Part shown: positions 1-5,362 of the stretch, in pieces
How positions within the stretch are numbered: the stretch's first letter is position 1
How the letters are laid out: the number at the start of each line of letters is the position of its first letter
Assembly (NCBI GenBank): GCA_944338265.1
Contig: CALVLO010000100.1
Coordinates: forward strand, 1-5,362
Length of the DNA stretch: 5,362 nucleotides
Direction: 5' to 3'
Origin: an uncultured Clostridia bacterium
GTDB taxonomy: Bacteria; Bacillota; Clostridia; Christensenellales; Borkfalkiaceae
Translations under genes and position numbers: made by a program
Notes under the pieces: generated by a model
What the model was told of the DNA's origin: nothing
Databases searched by the model: none
The model's input: only the letters and a program-made list of their open reading frames with translations

Positions 1-1205
1 ATCTCCGCGCCGCGCACCGCCTTCATGATCGCCTGTTCGAAGGAGGTACCGATCGCCATCACCTCCCCCGTCGCCTTCATGCGCGAGCCGAGCGTGCGCC
101 CCGCGTACAAAAATTTATCGAAGGGCCACTTGGGGAGCTTGACGACGACATAGTCGATGGCAGGCTCGAAGCAGGCAAACGTCTTACCCGTAACGTCATT
201 CCTGATCTCATCGAGCGTGTAGCCGAGCGCGATCTTGGTCGCCACTTTTGCGATGGGATACCCCGTCGCCTTACTTGCGAGCGCCGAAGAGCGCGAGACA
301 CGGGGATTGACCTCGATGACGGCGTATTCAAAGCTCTCGGGGTGCAGCGCGAATTGGCAGTTGCAGCCGCCCTCGATGCCGAGCTCCGTGATGATATTGA
401 GGGACGCCGTGCGCAGCATCTGATACTCCTTATCGGAGAGCGTGATGCAGGGCGCGACGACGATGGAGTCGCCCGTGTGCACGCCGACGGGATCGACGTT
501 CTCCATCGAACAGACGGTGATCACGTTGCCAGCGCTGTCGCGCAGTACTTCGAACTCGATCTCCTTCCAGCCGCCGATATACTTTTCGATGAGCACCTGC
601 GTGATGGGCGAGAGCATGAGCCCGTTGTGCGAGATGAGGCGGAGCTCCTCCTCATCGTAGGCGACGCCGCCGCCCGCACCGCCGAGCGTGAACGCGGGGC
701 GCACGATGACGGGATAGCCGAGCTTTTCGGCAATGGAGACGCACTCTTCCACCGTGTAGGCAATATCCGAAGGAACGACGGGCTGCCCGATTTTTTCCAT
801 CGTCTCTTTGAAGAGCTCGCGGTCCTCCGCGCGGTCGATGGCATCGAGCTTGGTGCCGATGAGCTTGACCCCCCACTCATCGAGGAAGCCCTCTTTGGCG
901 AGCTTGCAGCCCATGGTGAGCCCCGTCTGCCCGCCGAGCGAGGCAAGCAGCGAATCGGGGCGCTCTTTGATGATGATGCGCTTTAAGCTATCGATGGTGA
1001 GCGGCTCGAGATAGATCTCATCCGCAAGCATTTTATCCGTCATGATGGTTGCGGGGTTGGAGTTGCACAGCACGACGTTGACGCCCGCATCCTTGAGCAC
1101 GCGGCACGCCTGCGCGCCCGCATAGTCAAATTCCGCAGCCTGGCCGATGACGATGGGACCGGAGCCTATGACGAGTACCTTCTTGATGTCACTTCTCTTC
1201 GGCAT
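1..1205 (-). CDS. carB: Carbamoyl-phosphate synthase large subunit, N-terminal part (cut by window edge)
   Basis: Large subunit of glutamine-dependent carbamoyl-phosphate synthase, a cytoplasmic enzyme that makes carbamoyl phosphate from bicarbonate, two ATP and ammonia delivered by CarA. The visible part is 401 residues, read by hand from ATG at 1205; the frame stays open to the window edge. The family is about 1070 residues long, so what is seen is almost exactly the first (carboxyphosphate) half-domain. It starts MPKRSDIKKVLVIGSGPIVI, like the E. coli protein, then shows GQAAEFDYAGAQAC, NSNPATIMTD (about 49-58), SLGGQT (about 90-95), the glycine-rich ATP-grasp loop FTLGGAGGG (172-180), HTGDSI, and the metal-binding stretch IEVNPRVSRSSALASKATG with E298 and N300. 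The start has a good ribosome binding site 7 bases upstream and lies one base after the carA stop. The allosteric and second ATP-grasp domains are outside the window. A dedicated arginine or pyrimidine form cannot be told apart from this half, but the operon suggests arginine supply. Confidence 0.97.
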   Translation of the reverse strand, partial: MPKRSDIKKVLVIGSGPIVIGQAAEFDYAGAQACRVLKDAGVNVVLCNSNPATIMTDKMLADEIYLEPLTIDSLKRIIIKERPDSLLASLGGQTGLTMGCKLAKEGFLDEWGVKLIGTKLDAIDRAEDRELFKETMEKIGQPVVPSDIAYTVEECVSIAEKLGYPVIVRPAFTLGGAGGGVAYDEEELRLISHNGLMLSPITQVLIEKYIGGWKEIEFEVLRDSAGNVITVCSMENVDPVGVHTGDSIVVAPCITLSDKEYQMLRTASLNIITELGIEGGCNCQFALHPESFEYAVIEVNPRVSRSSALASKATGYPIAKVATKIALGYTLDEIRNDVTGKTFACFEPAIDYVVVKLPKWPFDKFLYAGRTLGSRMKATGEVMAIGTSFEQAIMKAVRGAE

Positions 1206-1206
1206 A

Positions 1207-2271
1207 TCAGTTCTCCTTTTTCATGTTCTCGATAAAGCGGTCGAACAGGAAATTTGCATCGTGAGGTCCGCCGCACGCTTCGGGGTGGAATTGCACGGTG
1301 AATGCGTTGACGGAGGGATATTCCACGCCCTCGCAGGTCCCGTCGTTGGCGTTGATAAAAGTGAGGTTGCCCATGCCCTTAACAGACTCGCTCACCACTT
1401 CGTAGCCGTGGTTCTGCGACGAGATGAACACCTTGCCCGTTTTGAGATCTTTTACAGGCTGATTGGCGCCGCGGTGGCCGTACTTCATCTTGCGCGTCTG
1501 CCCGCCCATCGCAAGCGCGAAGAGCTGATGCCCCAAACAGATGCCGAGGATGGGCTTTTTGCCGATGAGTTTGCGGATATTTTCGACGACTTCCACATTC
1601 TCCGCAGGGTCGCCGGGACCGTTGGTGAGCATAATGCCGTCCGGATGGTAGGAAAGCGCCTCCTCCGCCGTGCAGGTCGCGGGTACTTCGATGACATAGC
1701 AGCCGCGCTTGACGAGCTCGCGCACGATATTCTGCTTTGCGCCGAAATCATACAAGACGACGCGGGGACCGCCCTCCTCACCCGAGGCGCGTACCTTGCC
1801 CGAGGAGACCGCCTTCACCGCATCCTTTACGCGGTAGGCTTTGAGCGCCGTAAGATCGGTGAGCGGCTTAAAGGTGATCGCCGCGTTCATGACGCCCGCC
1901 TCGCGCACGATGCGCGTGAGCTCGCGCGTATCCACACCGTACACGGCGGGGATGCCCTGCTCCTTCAAAAAGGCTTCGAGCGTCATTTCGCAGCGGAAGT
2001 TGGAGGGCGTATCGCACTTCTCGCGGACGACGTAAGCCGTGAGATGGCACTTCTTGCTCTCCTTATCCGAGAGGATGATGCCGTAGTTGCCGATGAGCGG
2101 GAAGGTCTGCGTGACGATCTGCCCGTAGTAGCTCGGATCGGTGATGGTCTCGATGTACCCCGTCATGCCCGTGGTGAACACGAGCTCGCCGATGACCTCG
2201 CGCTCCGCGCCGAAGGAATATCCCTCGAACACCTTTCCGTTTTCCAATGTGAGATAAACTTTCCTGTTCAT
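1207..2271 (-). CDS. carA: Carbamoyl-phosphate synthase small subunit (glutaminase)
   Basis: Small subunit of carbamoyl-phosphate synthase. It hydrolyses glutamine and passes ammonia through a tunnel to CarB. Its 354 residues are slightly short of the usual 360-380. The N-terminal small-chain domain covers about 1-130 (MNRKVYLTLENGKVFEGYSF, then FTTGMTGYIETITDPSYYGQ). The class I glutamine amidotransferase domain covers about 170-350: LTNGPGDP (215-222), the nucleophile elbow GICLGHQ with catalytic Cys245, SSQNHGY (284-290), and FHPE with His329 and Glu331 completing the triad. The frame is open upstream to 2466, but ATG at 2271 is chosen because homologues begin at MxRKxYLxLE and GGAGGA lies 11 bases before it; the upstream residues are argF read out of frame. 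It follows argF by 19 bases and precedes carB by one base. The loop after the triad reads EACGGPHD, where many relatives have EASPGPHD, a mild variant away from the catalytic residues. Confidence 0.98.
   Translation of the reverse strand: MNRKVYLTLENGKVFEGYSFGAEREVIGELVFTTGMTGYIETITDPSYYGQIVTQTFPLIGNYGIILSDKESKKCHLTAYVVREKCDTPSNFRCEMTLEAFLKEQGIPAVYGVDTRELTRIVREAGVMNAAITFKPLTDLTALKAYRVKDAVKAVSSGKVRASGEEGGPRVVLYDFGAKQNIVRELVKRGCYVIEVPATCTAEEALSYHPDGIMLTNGPGDPAENVEVVENIRKLIGKKPILGICLGHQLFALAMGGQTRKMKYGHRGANQPVKDLKTGKVFISSQNHGYEVVSESVKGMGNLTFINANDGTCEGVEYPSVNAFTVQFHPEACGGPHDANFLFDRFIENMKKEN
1213..1220 (-). promoter_or_regulatory. Ribosome binding site of carB
   Basis: On the minus strand AAAAGGAG stands 7 bases before the carB ATG at 1205. 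It lies inside the last codons of carA, whose TGA (1209-1207) is one base from the carB start (TGATATG). This layout suits translational coupling, so that the two subunits of the heterodimer are made in matching amounts. The coupling is inferred; the motif and spacing are seen. Confidence 0.85.
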
Positions 2272-2282
2272 GCGTGCGTTCT

Positions 2283-2288
2283 TCCTCC
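2283..2288 (-). promoter_or_regulatory. Ribosome binding site of carA
   Basis: On the minus strand GGAGGA lies in the 19-base gap after the argF TAA, with an 11-base spacer to the carA ATG. The spacing is somewhat long compared with the 7 bases before argF and carB. No other suitable start codon lies closer, and homology supports this ATG. The site picks 2271 over the longer open frame. Confidence 0.75.
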
Positions 2289-2290
2289 GC

Positions 2291-3193
2291 TTATTTGATG
2301 AGCTTGCACAGCACTGCCTTTTGTGCGTGCAGGCGGTTTTCCGCTTCTTCAAAGATCTCGTCGGCATGCGCCTCAAAGACGTCTGCGGTGATCTCCTCCC
2401 CGCGGTGTGCGGGCAGGCAGTGGAGCACCATGGCATCCTTCTGCGCAACCTCCATGAGCGCCGCATTCACCTGATAGCCCTTGAATGCCCGCTCGCGCTT
2501 TGCCTTCTCTTCCTCCTGCCCCATCGAAGCCCACACATCGGTATAGATGACGTCGGCATCCTTAGCGGCGGCGAAGACATCCTCCGTCACCGTGACGGAG
2601 CCCTTCTCCTTTGCCCATGCGGTGAGCGCCGCGTCGGGCTCGTAGCCTTTGGGGCAGGCGATCGCAAATTCCATGCCCGTCTTCACACAGCCGACCATAA
2701 GCGAGTTCGCCATGTTGTTGCCGTCGCCGATGAAGCACATTTTCAGCCCCTTGAAGTTGCCTTTTTTCTCGCGGATGGTCATGAGATCGGCGAGCACCTG
2801 GCAGGGATGGCAGTAATCGGTGAGCCCGTTGATGACGGGGATGGTGCCGTATTTGGCAAGATCCTCCACCTCCTGCTGCGCAAAAGTGCGGATCATGATG
2901 CCGTCGAGATAGCGCGAGAGCACGCGCGCTGTATCCTCGACGGGCTCTCCGCGCCCGATCTGCAGATCGCGGTTGGAGAGAAAGAGCGCATAGCCGCCGA
3001 GCTCGTACATGCCGACCTCAAAGGAGACGCGCGTGCGCGTGGACGACTTCTGGAAGATCATACCAAGCTTTTTGCCCTTGAGATATTCCTGCACCACGCC
3101 GTGCTTGCGCTCGTATTTGAGCTGATCGGCGAGGTTGAGGACGGACAAGATCTCCTCGCGCGTAAGATCGGCAAGTTTGAGAAGATGTTTCAT
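2291..3193 (-). CDS. argF: Ornithine carbamoyltransferase, anabolic type
   Basis: Transfers the carbamoyl group of carbamoyl phosphate to ornithine, giving citrulline and phosphate; a cytoplasmic enzyme, normally a trimer. Its 300 residues are close to the usual 300-320. The carbamoyl-phosphate domain carries SSTRTR (50-55) and HPCQ (129-132). The ornithine domain carries DVWASMG (219-225, the ornithine-specific SMG loop) and HCLPAHRGEE (258-267, with the catalytic Cys259). These motifs separate it from aspartate carbamoyltransferase and from the N-acetylornithine and putrescine relatives, as far as can be judged by eye. The start ATG overlaps the argD stop (ATGA) and has a near-consensus ribosome binding site 7 bases upstream. 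It sits between argD and carA, among biosynthetic genes with no arcA or arcC nearby, so a catabolic (arginine deiminase) role is unlikely. Unlike the Bacillus operon, where argF is last, here it precedes carAB. The gene contains no TTA, CTA or TCA codon. Confidence 0.98.
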   Translation of the reverse strand: MKHLLKLADLTREEILSVLNLADQLKYERKHGVVQEYLKGKKLGMIFQKSSTRTRVSFEVGMYELGGYALFLSNRDLQIGRGEPVEDTARVLSRYLDGIMIRTFAQQEVEDLAKYGTIPVINGLTDYCHPCQVLADLMTIREKKGNFKGLKMCFIGDGNNMANSLMVGCVKTGMEFAIACPKGYEPDAALTAWAKEKGSVTVTEDVFAAAKDADVIYTDVWASMGQEEEKAKRERAFKGYQVNAALMEVAQKDAMVLHCLPAHRGEEITADVFEAHADEIFEEAENRLHAQKAVLCKLIK

Positions 3194-4353
3194 TTGAGTA
3201 CCTCCTTAAGAATGGACAAGCCCTCGTCCATCTCGGTTTTTGTGATGGTGAGCGGCGGCACGATGCGCACGCGCTCGTGCGCGGTGAGCACCAAAAGCCC
3301 GCGCTTTAAGCACTCTGCCGCAATTTCCTTGGAATTTTTTTTCACGCCGAGCCCGATCATGAGCCCAAGCCCCGTTACCTGCGTCACGCCGTCAAATCCC
3401 TTGAGCTTGGCGCGCATATAGTCGGCTTTGCCCTGCACTTCGAGCAAGAACTCATCCGTGAGGCGGGAGACGACATTGACCGCCCCCGCACAGCAGACGG
3501 GGTTCCCGCCGAAGGTAGAGCCGTGATCGCCCGCCTGCAAGACGTGCTCCGTCTTTTCGAAGAAGAGACAGGCGCCGATGGGCAGCCCGCCGCCCAAGCC
3601 CTTCGCCGTCGTGACGATATCGGGCGAAATGCCGTAATGCTCGTAGGCGTAAAGCTTTCCCGTTCTGCCGTTGCCACTCTGTACCTCGTCGCAGATGAGG
3701 AGGATATCCCGCTCCTTGCAGAAGGCTTCGAGCGCCGTTACAAACTGCCTCGGCAGCGCATTGACACCGCTTTCGCCCTGCACGCATTCGATGACGACGG
3801 CGCACGTCTTTTGATCGGCGACCCGACGGAGATCTTCCATGTTGGCTTCCGCGTACCCGACTTCGGGCACGAACGGACCAAACCAACGGTGAAAGGCATC
3901 CTGCCCCGTCGCCGTGAGCGTAAAGAGCGTTCTGCCGTGAAAGCTCCCCTTTAAGGAGACGATCTTGGCACGCCCCTCGCCGTATTTCATCGCCGAATAT
4001 TTGCGCGCCGCCTTGAAGGCGCATTCGTTGGCTTCCGCACCCGAATTTGCAAAGAACACGCGCTTTGCGCCCGACTTGGTGCACAAAAGCTCCGCAAGCC
4101 TGCTCTGCGGCTCGGCATAGTAGTAATTGCTGACGTGCTGCACCCTGCCGAGCTGCTCGATGACCGCCGCCTTCCAACTCTCGTCGTTGACGCCGAAGAT
4201 ATTCGTCGCAATGCCCGCGCCGAAGTCGATATACTCCTTCCCGTCCGTACCAATGAGCGTGGCGTTCTTGCCGCCCGTAAACGCGACGGGAAAATAGGCA
4301 TACGTCTCGGCATGGTAGCGCTTATCCAATTGTTCGATCTGAGAAAAATCCAT
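3190..4353 (-). CDS. argD: Acetylornithine aminotransferase
   Basis: PLP-dependent class III aminotransferase that converts N-acetylglutamate semialdehyde and glutamate into N-acetylornithine and 2-oxoglutarate. It has 387 residues, typical for ArgD. In order: NSGAEANE (103-110, PLP phosphate loop), FHGRT (138-142), CDEVQSGNGRTG (221-232, with Asp222 for the PLP ring nitrogen), TTAKGLGGGLPIGA (248-261, with Lys251 as the Schiff-base lysine), HGSTFGGNP (277-285) and RIVPPL near the end. ATG at 4353 is chosen over a TTG two codons upstream because GGGA is 8 bases before the ATG but too close to the TTG. The ribosome binding site is weak. It follows argB after 39 bases and overlaps argF by 4. 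An A8 run lies in codons 338-340. Related enzymes such as succinylornithine or 4-aminobutyrate aminotransferase look alike, but the operon settles the assignment. It may also serve in lysine synthesis (DapC activity), as known for E. coli ArgD; that cannot be seen here. Confidence 0.97.
   Translation of the reverse strand: MDFSQIEQLDKRYHAETYAYFPVAFTGGKNATLIGTDGKEYIDFGAGIATNIFGVNDESWKAAVIEQLGRVQHVSNYYYAEPQSRLAELLCTKSGAKRVFFANSGAEANECAFKAARKYSAMKYGEGRAKIVSLKGSFHGRTLFTLTATGQDAFHRWFGPFVPEVGYAEANMEDLRRVADQKTCAVVIECVQGESGVNALPRQFVTALEAFCKERDILLICDEVQSGNGRTGKLYAYEHYGISPDIVTTAKGLGGGLPIGACLFFEKTEHVLQAGDHGSTFGGNPVCCAGAVNVVSRLTDEFLLEVQGKADYMRAKLKGFDGVTQVTGLGLMIGLGVKKNSKEIAAECLKRGLLVLTAHERVRIVPPLTITKTEMDEGLSILKEVLK
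3201..3207 (-). promoter_or_regulatory. Strong ribosome binding site of argF
   Basis: On the minus strand AAGGAGG, a nearly perfect anti-16S match, stands 7 bases before the argF ATG and inside the last codons of argD. It is the strongest such site in the window. With the 4-base ATGA overlap it suggests that argF is translated both by coupling and by fresh initiation. Confidence 0.9.
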
Positions 4354-4361
4354 ATGCAAAA

Positions 4362-4365
4362 TCCC
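4362..4365 (-). promoter_or_regulatory. Weak ribosome binding site of argD
   Basis: On the minus strand GGGA is the only purine-rich stretch before the argD ATG, with an 8-base spacer. It is much poorer than the sites of argF and carB. It favours ATG at 4353 over the TTG at 4359. ArgD is also the only gene here neither overlapping its upstream neighbour nor preceded by a GGAG motif. Confidence 0.5.
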
Positions 4366-4381
4366 GTTATCGTAAAAGAAG

Positions 4382-4398
4382 GACTGATAAAATCAGTC
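4382..4398 (-). other. Small hairpin across the argB stop codon, with T-rich tail
   Basis: A perfect 7-base inverted repeat, GACTGAT and ATCAGTC, separated by a 3-base loop. Its first arm on the transcript contains the argB TGA. On the minus strand it is followed by CCTTCTTTT, so it resembles a weak intrinsic terminator or a processing hairpin. The stem has only three G-C pairs and the tail is interrupted, so full termination is unlikely. Partial attenuation or RNA end protection between argJB and argDF-carAB is possible. The repeat is seen; the role is inferred. Confidence 0.4.
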
Positions 4399-5250
4399 TC
4401 CCTTTACAAACATTGTCCCCAAACCTTCGTCCGAGAGCAATTCCAATAAAATAGAATGTTTCACCCTGCCGTCTGTAATAAACACACGCCCCACCCCGTT
4501 GCGGATGGCATCGCGGCAGCACTGCACTTTGGGGATCATCCCCCCCGAAATAATGCCCTCTTTGATGAGCGAAGGCACATCGGAAACATACACCTTTTTG
4601 ATGAGCGAAGAAGCATCGTCCGCCGTCTTCAAAAGCCCGCGCACGTCCGTCATCAGAATGAGACTCTCCGCCTTGAGCGCCCCCGCAAGCGCGGAAGCCG
4701 CCGTATCGGCGTTGACGTTGTAGATATTCCCCTCGTCGTCGTAACCGACGGTAGAGACGACGGGCAGATACCCTGCGCTCAGGCAGGCGTGGATGAGATC
4801 GGTATCCACATGCTCGATCTTGCCGACGAAGCCGAGCTCTTCGCTCTCCTTGGAGCACTTTAAGAGCTTGCCGTCGATGCCGGAAAGCCCCACCGCCTTC
4901 GCGCCGAGCGAGCCGAGCATATGCACGAGTTCTTTATTCACCTTCCCCGCAAGCACCATACGGACGACTTCCGCCGTCTCGGCATCGGTGTAGCGCAGCC
5001 CGCCCACAAAACGGGATTCGATCCCCATGCGTTTGAGCGTCTGCGAGATCTCCGGCCCGCCGCCGTGCACCAAAACCACCTTGATGCCGACGAACTGCAA
5101 AAGCGTCATGTCGCGCATGACAAGCTTTTTGAGCGTATCGTCCGTCATGGCATTGCCGCCATACTTTACGACGAGGATCTTGTTTTGGTACTTCTCGATA
5201 TAGGGCATCGCCTCGAGAAGAAATTCCGCCTGCGCCTCTTTCCCTATCAC
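4393..5250 (-). CDS. argB: Acetylglutamate kinase, likely arginine-inhibited form
   Basis: Phosphorylates N-acetylglutamate with ATP, the second step of arginine synthesis; amino acid kinase family, cytoplasmic. From the GTG start it has 285 residues. Seen in order: an N-terminal helix region EFLLEAMPYIEKYQNK (9-24), VVKYGGNAM with Lys29, HGGGPEI (62-68), SRFVGGLRYTD (79-89), NVNADTAAS in the C-terminal half, and ISGGMIPK with Lys241. The N-terminal helix and the C-terminal stretch KHSILLELLSDEGLGT (His265 on) are, from family knowledge, features of hexameric, arginine-inhibited enzymes; the short E. coli enzyme lacks the helix. The frame is open to 5304, but those 18 extra residues would overlay argJ. 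GTG at 5250 overlaps the argJ stop as GTGA, has GGAG 10 bases upstream, and gives the expected N-terminus. An internal ATG (codon 15) would remove the helix and is less likely. Confidence 0.97.
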   Translation of the reverse strand: MIGKEAQAEFLLEAMPYIEKYQNKILVVKYGGNAMTDDTLKKLVMRDMTLLQFVGIKVVLVHGGGPEISQTLKRMGIESRFVGGLRYTDAETAEVVRMVLAGKVNKELVHMLGSLGAKAVGLSGIDGKLLKCSKESEELGFVGKIEHVDTDLIHACLSAGYLPVVSTVGYDDEGNIYNVNADTAASALAGALKAESLILMTDVRGLLKTADDASSLIKKVYVSDVPSLIKEGIISGGMIPKVQCCRDAIRNGVGRVFITDGRVKHSILLELLSDEGLGTMFVKGD

Positions 5251-5362
5251 GTCCTGTAATCTCCGTTGATCTTTACATAGTCGTAGGTGAGGTCGCACCC
5301 CCACGCCGTCGCGCCGAACGCGCCGTCCTTGAGGTCTACCCCGATGACGATCTCCCGTTCGG
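5247..5362 (-). CDS. argJ: Bifunctional ornithine acetyltransferase/N-acetylglutamate synthase, C-terminal end only
   Basis: Only the last 37 residues and the TGA stop (5249-5247) are in the window; the rest lies beyond the right edge. The visible end contains VDLKDGAFGATAWGCDLTYD followed by YVKINGDYRT, which is the highly conserved ArgJ tail (AWGCDLTYDYVxINxDYRT). From family knowledge, the Asn and the final Thr of this tail help bind the substrate. ArgJ moves the acetyl group from N-acetylornithine to glutamate, giving ornithine and N-acetylglutamate, and so makes the pathway cyclic. It is normally about 400 residues and cuts itself into two chains. Whether this one also uses acetyl-CoA (bifunctional) or only transfers (monofunctional) cannot be judged from the tail. 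It overlaps argB by 4 bases. Confidence 0.93.
   Translation of the reverse strand, partial: EREIVIGVDLKDGAFGATAWGCDLTYDYVKINGDYRT
5261..5264 (-). promoter_or_regulatory. Ribosome binding site of argB
   Basis: On the minus strand GGAG lies 10 bases before the GTG at 5250, within the last codons of argJ. Together with the GTGA overlap it supports the GTG start over the ATG at 5304 and over the internal ATG at codon 15. Confidence 0.65.

Larger units (their letters stand above)
1..5362 (-). other. argJ-argB-argD-argF-carA-carB operon (both ends outside the window)
   Basis: Six collinear genes with junctions of -4, 39, -4, 19 and 1 base, so almost certainly one transcription unit. No convincing promoter, ArgR-type operator (TGAAT and ATTCA half-sites) or strong terminator is visible inside it. 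The promoter and any ArgR sites should therefore lie upstream of argJ, or of argC if present, beyond the right edge. The steps covered run from N-acetylglutamate to citrulline, apart from ArgC. Confidence 0.9.

Noticed and set aside
41..49. AAGGAGGTA on the plus strand resembling a strong ribosome binding site
   Set aside because: It falls inside carB on the opposite strand and no plausible plus-strand gene starts after it.
342..986. Plus-strand open frame of 214 codons opposite carB
   Set aside because: It lies in exact codon register opposite carB, is rich in Arg, His, Asp and Leu as reverse frames are, has no recognisable motif, and ends where carB first uses a TTA codon. carB is unambiguous by its motifs.
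1147..2298. Plus-strand open frame of 383 codons opposite carA
   Set aside because: Mirror of the carA codons with no family motifs; explained by lack of TTA, CTA and TCA codons in carA.
2272..2466. N-terminal extension of carA by 65 residues into argF
   Set aside because: The residues are the argF end read out of frame; CarA proteins start at MNRKVYLTLE-like sequence and a ribosome binding site supports 2271.
2270..3421. Plus-strand open frame of 383 codons opposite argF and the end of argD
   Set aside because: Mirror of argF codons; composition typical of a reverse frame. The equal length to the previous one is coincidence.
3452..4177. Minus-strand open frame of 241 codons inside argD
   Set aside because: It is argD read out of frame; argD has all catalytic motifs in its own frame.
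4354..4400. Possible internal promoter before argD (TACGAT as a -10 box)
   Set aside because: The hexamer 17 bases upstream is ACTGAT, a poor -35 match, and the A/T-rich character is explained by the hairpin and T-tract.
5251..5304. N-terminal extension of argB up to an ATG at 5304
   Set aside because: These 18 residues are the argJ tail read out of frame and do not resemble any ArgB N-terminus; the GTG at 5250 has GGAG upstream and the expected protein start.
1..5362. CRISPR array, tRNA or rRNA gene, insertion sequence, prophage or other mobile element
   Set aside because: The window is almost fully occupied by six ordinary biosynthetic genes; no direct repeat array, transposase, terminal repeat or RNA gene was seen.

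Overview
The window is one continuous stretch of an arginine and carbamoyl-phosphate biosynthesis operon. All genes lie on the minus strand, so transcription runs from the right end to the left end. In transcription order they are argJ (only the last 37 residues), argB, argD, argF, carA and carB (only the first 401 residues). Nothing else in the window needs a gene to explain it: the non-coding gaps total about 60 bases, and no stretch near 300 bases lacks a gene.

Organism: base composition is clearly GC-rich. Shine-Dalgarno sites of the AAGGAGG type stand before several genes, and the arg genes are fused with carAB into one biosynthetic operon, as in Bacillus-type argCJBD-carAB-argF operons. 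The proteins look like those of Bacillota, probably a GC-rich Clostridia-type or uncultured gut lineage. This is inferred from style and memory, not from a search, and the genus cannot be named.

Layout (right to left): argJ ends at 5247 and overlaps the GTG start of argB by 4 bases (GTGA). argB runs from 5250 to 4393. A 39-base gap follows, holding a small perfect hairpin that begins over the argB stop codon. argD (4353 to 3190) overlaps argF (3193 to 2291) by 4 bases (ATGA), with a strong ribosome binding site in the end of argD. A 19-base gap leads to carA (2271 to 1207). A single base separates carA from carB (1205, running off the left end).

How the genes work together: ArgJ moves the acetyl group from acetylornithine to glutamate, which recycles it (the cyclic pathway). 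ArgB phosphorylates N-acetylglutamate, and ArgD makes N-acetylornithine from the semialdehyde produced by ArgC, which is presumably just upstream outside the window. ArgJ releases ornithine. CarA and CarB make carbamoyl phosphate from glutamine, bicarbonate and ATP, and ArgF joins it to ornithine to give citrulline. The operon therefore covers glutamate to citrulline if argC is upstream. ArgG and ArgH are not in this window. ArgB carries the features of the arginine-inhibited form of the enzyme, which fits the cyclic pathway.

I found no previously undescribed system. The points most worth a second look are the position of argF between argD and carA, the hairpin at the argB-argD junction, and the strict avoidance of TTA, CTA and TCA codons, which produces long false open frames on the opposite strand.
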